The notes under the pieces were generated by a model. It saw only the letters and a program-made list of their open reading frames with translations, was not told where the DNA came from and ran no database searches. A program made the position numbers and the translations under genes. 64,000 nucleotides of DNA. Source: Ectopseudomonas alcaliphila (GTDB taxonomy: Bacteria > Pseudomonadota > Gammaproteobacteria > Pseudomonadales > Pseudomonadaceae). The DNA lies in assembly GCF_900101755.1 (NCBI RefSeq), contig NZ_FNAE01000006.1, forward strand, positions 1-64,000, written 5' to 3'. How positions within the stretch are numbered: position 1 is the first letter of the stretch; each line of letters starts with the position of its first letter. Below, piece after piece: positions 26,329-34,406 of the stretch.

Positions 26329-28104
26329 TCAATCCAGCAGCGAGATGGCGGTCGGGGCGTCGACGCCGCGCTCGGCCAGTTCCTCGAACTCGTTGATGGC
26401 GTTGATCTCGGTGCCCATGGAGATGTTGGTGACACGCTCCAGGATGATCTCCACCACCACCGGCACGCGGTGCTCGGCCATCAGGCGCTTGGCTTCGGCG
26501 AAGGCGTTCTGCAGCTCGTTCGGGTCGAACACGCGGATCGCCTTGCAGCCCAGGCCCTCGACCACGGCGACGTGGTCGACGCCGTAACCGCCCAGCTCCT
26601 CTGCGTTGATGTTCTCGAACGCCAGCTGCACGCAGTAATCGATGTCGAAGCCGCGCTGCGCCTGACGGATCAGGCCCAGGTAGGCGTTGTTCACCAGCAC
26701 GTGGATGTACGGCAGGTTGAACTGCGCACCGACGGCCAGCTCCTCAATCATGAACTGGAAGTCGTAGTCACCGGACAGCGCGACGACCTGGCGTTGCGGG
26801 TCGGCCTTGACCACGCCGAGGGCCGCCGGAATGGTCCAGCCCAGCGGGCCGGCCTGGCCGCAGTTGATCCAGTGGCGCGGCTTGTACACGTGCAGGAACT
26901 GCGCGCCGGCGATCTGCGACAGCCCGATAGTGCTGACGTAGCAGGTGTCCTTGCCGAAGGCTTCGTTCATTTCCTCGTACACGCGCTGCGGTTTGGCTGG
27001 CACGTTGTCGAAGTGGGTCTTGCGCTGCAGGGTGCGCTTGCGCTCGCGGCAGGTTTCGACCCAGGCGCTGCGGTCCTTCAGCTTGCCGGCGGCTTTCCAT
27101 TCGCGGGCGACTTCAAGGAAGGCGTCCAGCGCGTTGCCGGCGTCGGAGGCGATGCCCAGGTCCGGGTTGAATACGCGGCCGATCTGGGTCGGTTCGATAT
27201 CCACGTGGATGAACTTGCGGCCCTCGGTGTAGACCTCGACCGAACCGGTGTGGCGGTTGGCCCAGCGGTTGCCGATGCCGAACACCAGGTCGGAAGCGAG
27301 CAGGGTGGCGTTGCCATAGCGATGCGAAGTCTGCAGGCCGACCATGCCAACCATCAGCTTGTGATCGTCAGGAATCGCGCCCCAGCCCATCAGGGTCGGT
27401 ACTACCGGTACGCCGGTCAGCTCGGCGAACTCCACCAGCTTGTCTTGCGCATCGGCATTGAAGATGCCGCCGCCTGCGACCAGCAGCGGGCGATCGGCTT
27501 CGTTGAGCATGGCGATGGCTTTCTCGGCCTGGATGCGGCTGGTGCTCGGTTTGGCTACCGGCAGTGGCTCGTAGGCGTCGATGTCGAATTCGATCTCGGC
27601 CATCTGCACGTCGAACGGCAGGTCGATCAGCACCGGGCCTGGGCGGCCGCTGCGCATTTCATGGAAGGCGCGCTGAAAGGCGCGCGGTACCTGGCCGGGT
27701 TCCATCACGGTGGTCGCCCACTTGGTGACCGGGCCGACGATGCTGGTGATGTCGACTGCCTGGAAGTCTTCCTTGTGCATGCGGGCCCGCGGCGCCTGGC
27801 CGGTGATGCACAGGATCGGGATGGAGTCGGCGGAGGCCGAGTACAGGCCGGTGACCATGTCGGTGCCGGCCGGGCCGGAGGTGCCGATGCACACGCCGAT
27901 GTTGCCGGCATTGGTGCGGGTGTAACCCTCGGCCATGTGCGAAGCGCCTTCGACGTGACGGGCCAGGACGTGATCGATGCCACCGAGTTTCTTCAGGGCG
28001 GCATACAGGGGGTTGATGGCAGCGCCGGGGACGCCGAATGCGGTATCGACGCCTTCGCGGCGCATCACCAGTACGGCTGCCTCGATTGCTCTCATTCTGG
28101 CCAT
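26329..28104 (-). CDS. gcl: Glyoxylate carboligase (tartronate-semialdehyde synthase)
   Basis: A 591-residue thiamine-diphosphate enzyme that joins two glyoxylates to tartronate semialdehyde with loss of CO2. It has the three-domain layout of acetolactate synthase relatives: an N-terminal pyrimidine-binding domain (GVDTAFGVPGAAINPLY; note Val in place of the usual catalytic Glu, as expected for Gcl), a central domain, and a C-terminal ThDP domain with GDYDFQFM followed by NNAYLGLI (Mg-binding Asp and Asn). I chose the ATG giving MARMRAIEAAVLV; another ATG two codons earlier is possible. It is the first gene of the operon and is divergent from a LysR gene. Confidence 0.95.
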   Translation of the reverse strand: MARMRAIEAAVLVMRREGVDTAFGVPGAAINPLYAALKKLGGIDHVLARHVEGASHMAEGYTRTNAGNIGVCIGTSGPAGTDMVTGLYSASADSIPILCITGQAPRARMHKEDFQAVDITSIVGPVTKWATTVMEPGQVPRAFQRAFHEMRSGRPGPVLIDLPFDVQMAEIEFDIDAYEPLPVAKPSTSRIQAEKAIAMLNEADRPLLVAGGGIFNADAQDKLVEFAELTGVPVVPTLMGWGAIPDDHKLMVGMVGLQTSHRYGNATLLASDLVFGIGNRWANRHTGSVEVYTEGRKFIHVDIEPTQIGRVFNPDLGIASDAGNALDAFLEVAREWKAAGKLKDRSAWVETCRERKRTLQRKTHFDNVPAKPQRVYEEMNEAFGKDTCYVSTIGLSQIAGAQFLHVYKPRHWINCGQAGPLGWTIPAALGVVKADPQRQVVALSGDYDFQFMIEELAVGAQFNLPYIHVLVNNAYLGLIRQAQRGFDIDYCVQLAFENINAEELGGYGVDHVAVVEGLGCKAIRVFDPNELQNAFAEAKRLMAEHRVPVVVEIILERVTNISMGTEINAINEFEELAERGVDAPTAISLLD

Positions 28105-28215
28105 GACCATTGTTCTCCGAGTCAGTGGTTTTTCTTCTTGGGAGCAAGGATGACGGCTGTACCGGTGCGGCGGAATTGTTGGATACTTCAGTTCTGTCGA
28201 TACCTGGAGTACCGA

Positions 28216-29130
28216 ATGGACCGTCATACCCTCATCCGCAGTTTCGTTCTGGTAGCCGACAACGGCAGCTTTGCCGCAGCTGCGCTGAGCGAAGGCGTCA
28301 CCCCGGTGGTCATGGGGCGCCGCCTGGACGCGCTGGAGCGCCACCTGGGCGTCAAGCTGATGCATCGCTCCACGCGTGGCCTGCAGTTGACCGACCTCGG
28401 TGAGCAGTACCTCGATCGCGCCCGCGGCCTGCTCAAGGACTTCGACGAGGCCGACGCCAGTGTGGCCCGTGGGGGCAGGTCGGTGCGCGGGCACCTGGTG
28501 GTATCCGCGCCTGCCGCGTTCGGCAGGCGGCATATCGCGCCGCATGCGCCGGCATTTCTCAAGCGCTACCCGGACCTGAAACTGTCGTTCAACTTCACCG
28601 ACAGCCTGGTCGATCTGGTGCGCCAGGGTTACGACATGGGCATTCGCATCGGCGAGGTGACCGATCCCAACTACGTCGCGGTCAAGCTGTTTCCCAATCG
28701 CCGCGTGGTCTGTGGCGCACCCAGCTACTTCGAGCTGCATGGTGTGCCGCGTACCCTCGAAGACCTGGCGCGGCACAACTGCCTGGCGTTCAACCTGCAG
28801 GGCGGCCAGCAGCGCGGCTGGACCTTCCTGCGCGACGGGCGCCAGGTGGCGGTGAAGGTGGCCGGTAACCTCGACTGCAACGACGGCGAACTGCTCTACG
28901 ACTGGGTCAAGCAGGGGCTGGGAATAGGCTGGCGCTCGACCTGGGAAATCCAGGCGGAGTTGAAGGCCGGCGAGCTGGTCACGGTGCTCGATGACTACGA
29001 AATCCCGGCCTACGACATCCAGGCGGTATACCCACAGCAGCGTTACCTGCCGGCTAAGGTGCGCTTTTTCATCGATTATTTGAAAGGCATCTACAACACC
29101 CCAGGCTACTGGGAAGCCCGTAGTGGGTGA
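28216..29130 (+). CDS. LysR-family transcriptional regulator divergent from gcl
   Basis: A 304-residue LysR regulator. The N-terminal winged helix-turn-helix (MDRHTLIRSFVLVADNGSFAAAALSEGVTPVVMGRRLDAL in outline) is followed by the two-lobed effector domain (GHLVVSAPAAFGRRHIAPH onwards) and the C-terminal segment VYPQQRYLPAKVRFFIDYL typical of the AaeR/CrgA subgroup. GGAG lies 6 bp before the ATG at 28216. The 111-bp shared promoter region with gcl suggests it regulates the glyoxylate operon, with an unknown effector. That is inferred from position alone, and no clear T-N11-A operator was seen. Confidence 0.88.
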   Translation: MDRHTLIRSFVLVADNGSFAAAALSEGVTPVVMGRRLDALERHLGVKLMHRSTRGLQLTDLGEQYLDRARGLLKDFDEADASVARGGRSVRGHLVVSAPAAFGRRHIAPHAPAFLKRYPDLKLSFNFTDSLVDLVRQGYDMGIRIGEVTDPNYVAVKLFPNRRVVCGAPSYFELHGVPRTLEDLARHNCLAFNLQGGQQRGWTFLRDGRQVAVKVAGNLDCNDGELLYDWVKQGLGIGWRSTWEIQAELKAGELVTVLDDYEIPAYDIQAVYPQQRYLPAKVRFFIDYLKGIYNTPGYWEARSG

Positions 29131-29168
29131 GGTTTACTCGATACTTTTATTGAGTTATTTTATTCTAA

Positions 29169-29184
29169 TTTTTGTGCACAAAAA
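29169..29184. promoter_or_regulatory. TTGTRYACAA operator copy in a 16-bp perfect palindrome
   Basis: TTTTTGTGCACAAAAA is a perfect palindrome whose core at 29172-29181 matches TTGTRYACAA, the motif repeated before the purine genes. It sits in an AT-rich leader about 120 bp before the GlcG-like gene, placing that gene in the same putative regulon. Confidence 0.6.
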
Positions 29185-29305
29185 TAATTTTAATTGTATT
29201 CATTGATTGTAATCAGTGTCTCCTTCGGCTATTTCATAGGGCGTTTCTGATGCCGCGCACTTTCGTGTGTGGATGCCCGTATCTGCAGTTTTGGAGATTG
29301 CCTCT

Positions 29306-29740
29306 GTGAGCAGCCTTAACCTGAATGTCGCTTTGAACATCACCCTCAATGCCCTGTTGGCGGGTCGTGACCGATCTGCTGCGCCGCTGACCGTCGCGGT
29401 GCTGGATGCTGGCGGGCATCTGATCAGCCTGCAGCGCGAGGACGGTGCCAGCCTGCTGCGCCCGCAGATTGCCATCGGCAAGGCTTGGGGCGCGCTGGCC
29501 CTGGGCAAGGGGTCGCGGCTGATTGCCGCCGACGCGCAGCAGCGCCCGGCGTTTATCGGTGCGGTAAACAATCTGGCCGGCGGGAATCTGGTGCCGGCGC
29601 CGGGCGGGGTATTGATTCGTGACGAAAGCGGCGAGGTGATTGGCGCCGTCGGTATCACCGGCGACACCTCGGATATCGACGAGCAGTGCGCAGTCAGTGC
29701 GCTGGAGTCGCTGGGCCTGCAGGCGGATGCGGGGGCGTAG
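29306..29740 (+). CDS. GlcG/HbpS-family protein
   Basis: A 144-residue cytoplasmic protein of the GlcG/HbpS (DUF336) family. It has LTVAVLDAGGHLISLQREDGASLL, IAIGKAWGALALG and the glycine-rich VPAPGGVLIRDESGEVIGAVGITG with a C-terminal DEQCAVSALESLGL. Some family members bind haem or act with glycolate and other small organic acids; the function here is unknown. I favour the GTG at 29306, with GGAG about 9 bp upstream, over an ATG 13 codons earlier. It follows the gcl regulator and carries an operator shared with the purine genes, so a role in glyoxylate or purine metabolism is a fair guess. Confidence 0.8.
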   Translation: MSSLNLNVALNITLNALLAGRDRSAAPLTVAVLDAGGHLISLQREDGASLLRPQIAIGKAWGALALGKGSRLIAADAQQRPAFIGAVNNLAGGNLVPAPGGVLIRDESGEVIGAVGITGDTSDIDEQCAVSALESLGLQADAGA

Positions 29741-30035
29741 AGTGTTGCGGGGCCGCCTAGGCTGTGCGCACCGGCTTGATCGCGGCTGCGCGATGCCCCG
29801 GATTACATCCGGGCTACGACTGTGGGAGGGGCTTCAGCCGCGACTGCGGCATTGAAGCGTCGCCGCTAAAGCGCCTCCCACGGTTTTCGGCTTTGCGTAG
29901 GGTGGATGTCGCTTTTTACATCCACCAGTCTGTAGGGGGCGCCGTGCGCACCAAGGATTCCCGAGCGTCCGTTTCGTAAACTCGATGGGCGCAGCGCACC
30001 CGACGAGTTCGGCGTATGCCGCTGACTCTAAGGGG
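29741..30035. repeat. Cluster of dispersed repeats
   Basis: This gap is nearly all repeat DNA. A half copy of the CCGGATTACATCCGGG type lies at about 29797-29818, and a GTGGGAGGG-type palindrome at 29821-29882. An inverted GTAGGGTGGATG element lies at 29897-29926, and a GTAGGGGGCGCC copy at 29932-29953. No gene is present. Confidence 0.7.
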
Positions 30036-30680
30036 TTAGGCGCTGGTCACCAGCCCGGAAGCCATCGACGGCATGGGGCTGACGTCGCAGCCTTTGAGCA
30101 CTAGGCGAATGATGGTCTGTGCGGCGGCTTCGTAGTCGGCATCGTCCAGGCTGGCCTTGCCGGTGACGGTGGAGATCTGCCAGTCGAAGTCGGCGTAGGT
30201 CTGGGTCGCGGCCCAGATGCTGAACAACAGATGGTGTGGGTCGACCTGCGCCATCAGCCTTTGATCGATCCAGCGCTGGATGCAGGCGATGTTGTGTTTG
30301 GCCTGGGCGTTGAGCTGCTCGGTCTGTTCCAGCGACAGGTGCGGCGCACCGTGCATGATCTCGCTGGCGAACACCTTGGAGGCATGCGGCAGTTCACGGG
30401 AGATGCGGATCTTCGAGCGGATGTAGGCAGTCAGCACTTCGCTCGGGTGGCCCGGCTGGTTGAAGGGGGCAGAGGCGGCCAGCAGCGGCTCGATGATGCT
30501 TTCCAGGACCTCGCGGTAGAGGTTTTCCTTGGACTTGAAGTAGTAATAGACGTTGGGCTTGGGCAGGCCGGCCTTGGCCGCAATGTCACTGGTCTTGGTG
30601 GCGGCGAAGCCCTTGTCGGCGAACTCTTCGCTGGCTGCGCGCAGGATGAGCTCTTTGTTACGCTCGCGAATGCTGGTCAT
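30036..30680 (-). CDS. RutR-like TetR-family regulator
   Basis: A 214-residue TetR regulator. The helix-turn-helix is in residues 10-55 (FADKGFAATKTSDIAAKAGL then PNVYYYFKSKENLY). The C-terminal domain resembles E. coli RutR as I recall it: YIRSKIRISRELPHASKVF, SEIMHGAPHLS, and DPHHLLFSIWAATQTYADF with QISTVTGKASL. RutR senses uracil or thymine and binds TTGACCAnnTGGTCAA. Boxes close to that consensus occur before this gene and moaA and before several purine genes, so I infer it controls them. The effector could be a purine intermediate instead. I chose the ATG at 30680 (MTSIRERNKELIL). Confidence 0.87.
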   Translation of the reverse strand: MTSIRERNKELILRAASEEFADKGFAATKTSDIAAKAGLPKPNVYYYFKSKENLYREVLESIIEPLLAASAPFNQPGHPSEVLTAYIRSKIRISRELPHASKVFASEIMHGAPHLSLEQTEQLNAQAKHNIACIQRWIDQRLMAQVDPHHLLFSIWAATQTYADFDWQISTVTGKASLDDADYEAAAQTIIRLVLKGCDVSPMPSMASGLVTSA

Positions 30681-30781
30681 AAGGCCCTGTGGTTTCCTCT
30701 GCCGCCGGACGGCGGTCGGGCATGGTAGCACCGGCCTTGCGCGAGGCTCAAGGCAGCGGCCATGGGCTGCGCAGCTGCTAT

Positions 30782-30811
30782 CTGACTCTTGGGTCAAATT
30801 TCTGTATACAA
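30782..30811. promoter_or_regulatory. Paired operators: RutR-type box and TTGTRYACAA copy
   Basis: CTGACTCTTGGGTCAA (30782-30797) matches 10 of 14 defined positions of the RutR box. Four bases later CTGTATACAA (30802-30811) matches 9 of 10 of the other motif. Both lie between the divergent RutR-like gene and moaA and could control either. Confidence 0.6.
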
Positions 30812-30892
30812 GAAAACGCTTTTCTGTTTCTATCGCGCACAGCGTTATCCATGACACAAAGTCTCGGCGCGTGACGCTGCAGGAGACCCACC

Positions 30893-31888
30893 GTGAGCAC
30901 CCATCAGCTCGTCGATCCCTTCGGTCGGCGCATCACCTACCTGCGTTTGTCGGTGACCGATCGCTGCGATTTTCGCTGCACCTACTGCATGAGCGAAGAC
31001 ATGGTCTTCGCCCCGCGTCAGCAGATTCTCAGCCTGGAAGAACTCTACGCCGTGGCCGATGCCTTCATCGGGCTGGGCGTGCGGCGTATTCGCATCACCG
31101 GCGGCGAACCGCTGGTACGCAAGAACCTGCTGAGCCTGCTGCAGCGCCTCGGTGAACGTGACGAGCTGGATGACCTGGCGATCACCACCAATGGCTCGCA
31201 GCTGATGGAGATGGCAGCGCCCTTGCGCGCGGCAGGCGTACGGCGCCTGAATATCAGTCTGGATTCCCTGCAGCGCGAGCGCTTCGCCGCCTTTACCCGA
31301 CGCGACAGGCTCGATCAGGTGCTGGCCGGTATCGAGGCGGCGCGTGCGGCCGGCTTCGACAGGATCAAGCTAAACAGTGTTGTGCAGAGCGGGCGCAATG
31401 ACGACGAGGTGCTGGACCTGGTCGAGTTCGCCATCGAACGCGGCTTGGATATCAGCTTCATCGAGGAGATGCCGCTGGGCAGTGTGGTCAGCCATAGCCG
31501 CGAGCAGACCTTCTGCTCGAGCGACGAGGTGCGCCAGCGTATCGAACAACGCCATGCGCTGTTGCGCAGCAGCAAGGTCACCGGCGGGCCGTCGCGCTAC
31601 TGGCAGGTGGTCGGCACGCAGACCCAGGTGGGGTTCATCTCGCCGCACAGTCACAATTTCTGCGGCGACTGCAACCGTGTGCGGGTCACCGCCGAAGGCA
31701 AGCTGGTGCTCTGCCTCGGCCACGACAACGCGCTGGATCTCAAGCGCCTGCTGCGTGCGCATCCGGGAGACGGCGAGCGCCTGCGTCAGGCGCTGATCGA
31801 GGCTCTGCGCCTGAAACCCGAGCGTCATCACTTCAGCCATGACGAGCAGGTGCAGGTGGTGCGTTTCATGAGCATGACCGGGGGCTGA
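30893..31888 (+). CDS. moaA: GTP 3',8-cyclase (molybdenum cofactor biosynthesis)
   Basis: A 331-residue radical-SAM enzyme performing the first step of molybdopterin synthesis with MoaC. The N-terminal cluster motif is CDFRCTYC (CxxxCxxC). The SAM-binding ITGGEPL follows, and the second cluster cysteines appear in FCGDCNRVRVTAEGKLVLCLG. The C terminus ends in GG (MSMTGG), as required for activity. The start is GTG with AGGAG upstream. Its promoter carries the same two operator motifs as the purine genes, so this copy probably supplies cofactor for xanthine dehydrogenase; another moaA is likely elsewhere. Confidence 0.94.
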   Translation: MSTHQLVDPFGRRITYLRLSVTDRCDFRCTYCMSEDMVFAPRQQILSLEELYAVADAFIGLGVRRIRITGGEPLVRKNLLSLLQRLGERDELDDLAITTNGSQLMEMAAPLRAAGVRRLNISLDSLQRERFAAFTRRDRLDQVLAGIEAARAAGFDRIKLNSVVQSGRNDDEVLDLVEFAIERGLDISFIEEMPLGSVVSHSREQTFCSSDEVRQRIEQRHALLRSSKVTGGPSRYWQVVGTQTQVGFISPHSHNFCGDCNRVRVTAEGKLVLCLGHDNALDLKRLLRAHPGDGERLRQALIEALRLKPERHHFSHDEQVQVVRFMSMTGG

Positions 31889-31932
31889 TCCTCGCGATTG
31901 ATTTTCCCAGAACAACAATAAGGAGGCTCTTT

Positions 31933-32748
31933 ATGAAGCCGGTACGACTGTGTCTGCTATCTGCCGTTCTGCTGGCGCCCACGGCCCTGGCCCAGAACTA
32001 TGTGGTCGGGGTGGAGGAGCTGCCGTTTGCCCCGCACTACAGCCTCGATGCCCAGGGCGACTATCGTGGCTTCGCCCGCGAGGTACTGGATGCCTTCGCC
32101 GCCGACAGCGGTGTCAGCCTGAGTTACAAGGCGCTGCCGGTGGAGCAGTTGCTGCCGGCGCTGCAACGCGGCGAGATCGATTTCAAGTACCCGGACAGCC
32201 CGCACTGGGCGCAGGCCGAGAAGGCGAGCATGACGCTGCACTACAGCCAGGCGGTGGTCGATTACGTCGACGGTGTACTGGTGGCACCGCAGCGTCAGGG
32301 CCGGGCACTCGACGATATCCAGCGCCTGAGCCTGGTGCAGGGCTGGACGCCGCGCGGCTACGAGCAGCGCATCGGCAGTGGGCAGATTCAGTTGGGTTAC
32401 AGCGACGACCTGCGACAGATGATCCGCCAGGCGCTGAAGCAGGACACCGATGGGGCCTATTTCAACGTGGTGGTCGCGGCCTACTATCTCGACAACATCC
32501 GCGCCCGGCCCGGGGCGCTGGTGTTCGACCCCACGCTGCCGCACACTCGTGGCAGTTTCCATCTGTCCAGTAGTCGCCACCCTGCGCTGCTGGCGCGTTT
32601 CGATCGCTATCTCGGCGAGCGTGCTGTCCAGGTGGCCGAACTGAAGCGCCAGCACCGGGTCGAGGCCAACCTGGATTCGGACTACCTGGGCCTGGAGCAG
32701 TGGAAGGTGGACTTCCTCGAGCGGCGCAAGACCCGCGTGCAGTACTGA
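31933..32748 (+). CDS. Periplasmic solute-binding protein (SBP_bac_3-like)
   Basis: A 271-residue protein with a signal peptide (LSAVLLAPTALA, then QNYVVGVEELPFAPHYS). It has the general layout of family 3 amino-acid-type binding proteins: GDYRGFAREVLDAFA, then a LLPALQRGEIDFKYPDSPHW segment, then the second lobe. No permease or ATPase gene is adjacent, so it may be an orphan sensor or enzyme-like member of the family. It starts 44 bp after moaA on the same strand and ends tail to tail with the antiporter gene, with one base between the two stop codons. The ligand is unknown. Confidence 0.8.
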   Translation: MKPVRLCLLSAVLLAPTALAQNYVVGVEELPFAPHYSLDAQGDYRGFAREVLDAFAADSGVSLSYKALPVEQLLPALQRGEIDFKYPDSPHWAQAEKASMTLHYSQAVVDYVDGVLVAPQRQGRALDDIQRLSLVQGWTPRGYEQRIGSGQIQLGYSDDLRQMIRQALKQDTDGAYFNVVVAAYYLDNIRARPGALVFDPTLPHTRGSFHLSSSRHPALLARFDRYLGERAVQVAELKRQHRVEANLDSDYLGLEQWKVDFLERRKTRVQY

Positions 32749-32749
32749 G

Positions 32750-34300
32750 TCAGACGCGCGTTTGCAGCGCCTGGGCGGCGTGCTCGGCCAGGCCTGTACC
32801 TGCCTCGCTCATGGTCAGGTAGGTGCGGTCGGCGCCGGCCTCCTGGATACGCAGGGCAATGTCCTCGTACATCGCGTGGGAGAGGATCAGGCCGCCGAAG
32901 CCGCGGGCACGCAGCTTTTGGGTGGAGATGATCTTCGCCTCCGGGTCGTTCATCGCCAGGATCACCGCTTGCACGTCTTGCATCTGCAGGTTCTGCCAGA
33001 ACATCTGGTCCTCGGCGTCGGCGAACAGTACGTTGCGCCCAGCCCGTCGACTTTGCTCGATCACCACCGGGTCGGAATCCAGGCTGACCAGCTTGAGGCC
33101 TTTGTCGGCCAGGCGGTCGTATGCGGCGCGGCCGGTGCGGCCCATGCCCATGATCAGCACCTGTGCATCGCCGAGAGAAATGGGTTGCTCGTCCGGGTGA
33201 CGGGTCGCGCGCTCCATGCGGGTCAGGCGTGGTCCCAGGCGCTCGTACAAGGGATGGGCGAAGCGATTCAGTGGTGCGGAAATGACGAAGGACACTGCCA
33301 CCGTGATTGCCAGCGGTATCAGCCACTGCGGCATCACCACACTGGCGACGATCAGGCCGAATTCGCTGTAGTTGGTCAGGCTCACCCCGGTGAGAAAGGC
33401 GCTGCGTGCGCGCAGGCGTAGCAGGACGAACAGCAGAAAGAACAGCGCGCCCTTGAGCGGTAGAAGCAGCGCCATTATGCCGGCGAAGAGCAGGGCGTCG
33501 GTGTCTGGCAGGCCGCCGATGCCGATCTGCAGGAAGAAACCGATAAGGAAGACTTCCTTGATACTCCACAACGAGTTGGACAGCTCACCTGCGCGCGGAT
33601 GTTTGGCCAGCATGGCGCCGAAGGCCAGTGCGCCCAGCTCCGAGCTCAGGCCCACCGATTCGAAGCCATAGCCCCCGACTACCAGCGCCAGCAGCAGGCC
33701 CAGCAGCACCATCAGTTCCTCGTGGCCGCTGGCGTCGAGCAGACGAAACAGCAGCGGGCGCAGCAGGGGCAGCCCCAGCACCAGCAGTGCCCAGGCCGAC
33801 GGCACCTTGCCACTGGCCAGGCTCATCACCACCAGGGCGAGCAGGTCTTGAATGATCAGTACGCCGATCGCCACGCGGCCGTGAAAGGCGCGCAGCTCGC
33901 GCTTGCTCTCCAGCACCTTGGCCGCCAGCACGGTGCTGGAGAACGACAGGGCGATGGCCAGTAGCAGTGCCTGACGCCAGTCGAGATCCAGCAGCAAGAC
34001 GATGGCTGGGGTCATCAGCAGGCCGGAGATGGCGAAGTGCAGCAAGCCGCCGCCGATCACTTCGCGACGCACCAGGTTGCCAAGTTTGAGCTTGAGACCG
34101 ACGGTGAACAGCAGAAGAAGCACGCCCAGGTGCGCGATATGGGCGAGGATCTGGCTGTCCTCGATGCCGACTCCGACCCGTGCGCCGAGGCCGGCCAGCG
34201 CGAACCCAGCCGCCAGATAGCCCACCAGGGGCGGCAGGCCGATGAAACGGGCGAGTAGCCCGAGAACGAAAGCGAAGGCGATCCAGGTAGCTTCGATCAT
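32750..34300 (-). CDS. CPA2-family cation/proton antiporter with NAD-binding domain (KefB/YbaL-like)
   Basis: A 516-residue inner-membrane protein. About the first 370 residues form 11-13 hydrophobic segments of the Na+/H+ exchanger fold (GLPPLVGYLAAGFALA at the start, ALSFSSTVLAAKVLE and GVLIIQDLLALVV in the core). The C-terminal 120 residues form a TrkA-N Rossmann domain (AQVLIMGMGRTGRAAYDRL). Such proteins move K+ or Na+ against protons under control of a bound nucleotide. It has no obvious link to purine use. The start at 34300 gives MIEATWIAFAF. Confidence 0.88.
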   Translation of the reverse strand: MIEATWIAFAFVLGLLARFIGLPPLVGYLAAGFALAGLGARVGVGIEDSQILAHIAHLGVLLLLFTVGLKLKLGNLVRREVIGGGLLHFAISGLLMTPAIVLLLDLDWRQALLLAIALSFSSTVLAAKVLESKRELRAFHGRVAIGVLIIQDLLALVVMSLASGKVPSAWALLVLGLPLLRPLLFRLLDASGHEELMVLLGLLLALVVGGYGFESVGLSSELGALAFGAMLAKHPRAGELSNSLWSIKEVFLIGFFLQIGIGGLPDTDALLFAGIMALLLPLKGALFFLLFVLLRLRARSAFLTGVSLTNYSEFGLIVASVVMPQWLIPLAITVAVSFVISAPLNRFAHPLYERLGPRLTRMERATRHPDEQPISLGDAQVLIMGMGRTGRAAYDRLADKGLKLVSLDSDPVVIEQSRRAGRNVLFADAEDQMFWQNLQMQDVQAVILAMNDPEAKIISTQKLRARGFGGLILSHAMYEDIALRIQEAGADRTYLTMSEAGTGLAEHAAQALQTRV

Positions 34301-34372
34301 CGATGATCCCTGACAGGAGGCGGCGGCGCATTGTAGCGGCAGTGCGCCTGCATCTGTCGAGGGTGAATAGTG

Positions 34373-34395
34373 CGGGGAGCCGGCCGGGCTCCCCG
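34373..34395 (-). terminator. Hairpin after the NCS1 permease gene, without T-run
   Basis: CGGGGAGCC pairs with GGCTCCCCG about 12 bp past the permease stop. The stem is strong, but no U-tract follows, so termination is uncertain. Confidence 0.4.
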
Positions 34396-34406
34396 TGAAC
34401 TGCCGC

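Noticed and set aside
26216..26332. Longer N termini for hyi, and likewise for uraD, puuE, allA and folE
   Set aside because: The extra codons read through repeats or neighbouring genes, and internal starts have ribosome sites and fit family lengths.
26254..28215. Long upstream extension of the LysR reading frame
   Set aside because: It is antisense to gcl; the regulator starts at the ATG at 28216, which has a ribosome site 6 bp upstream.
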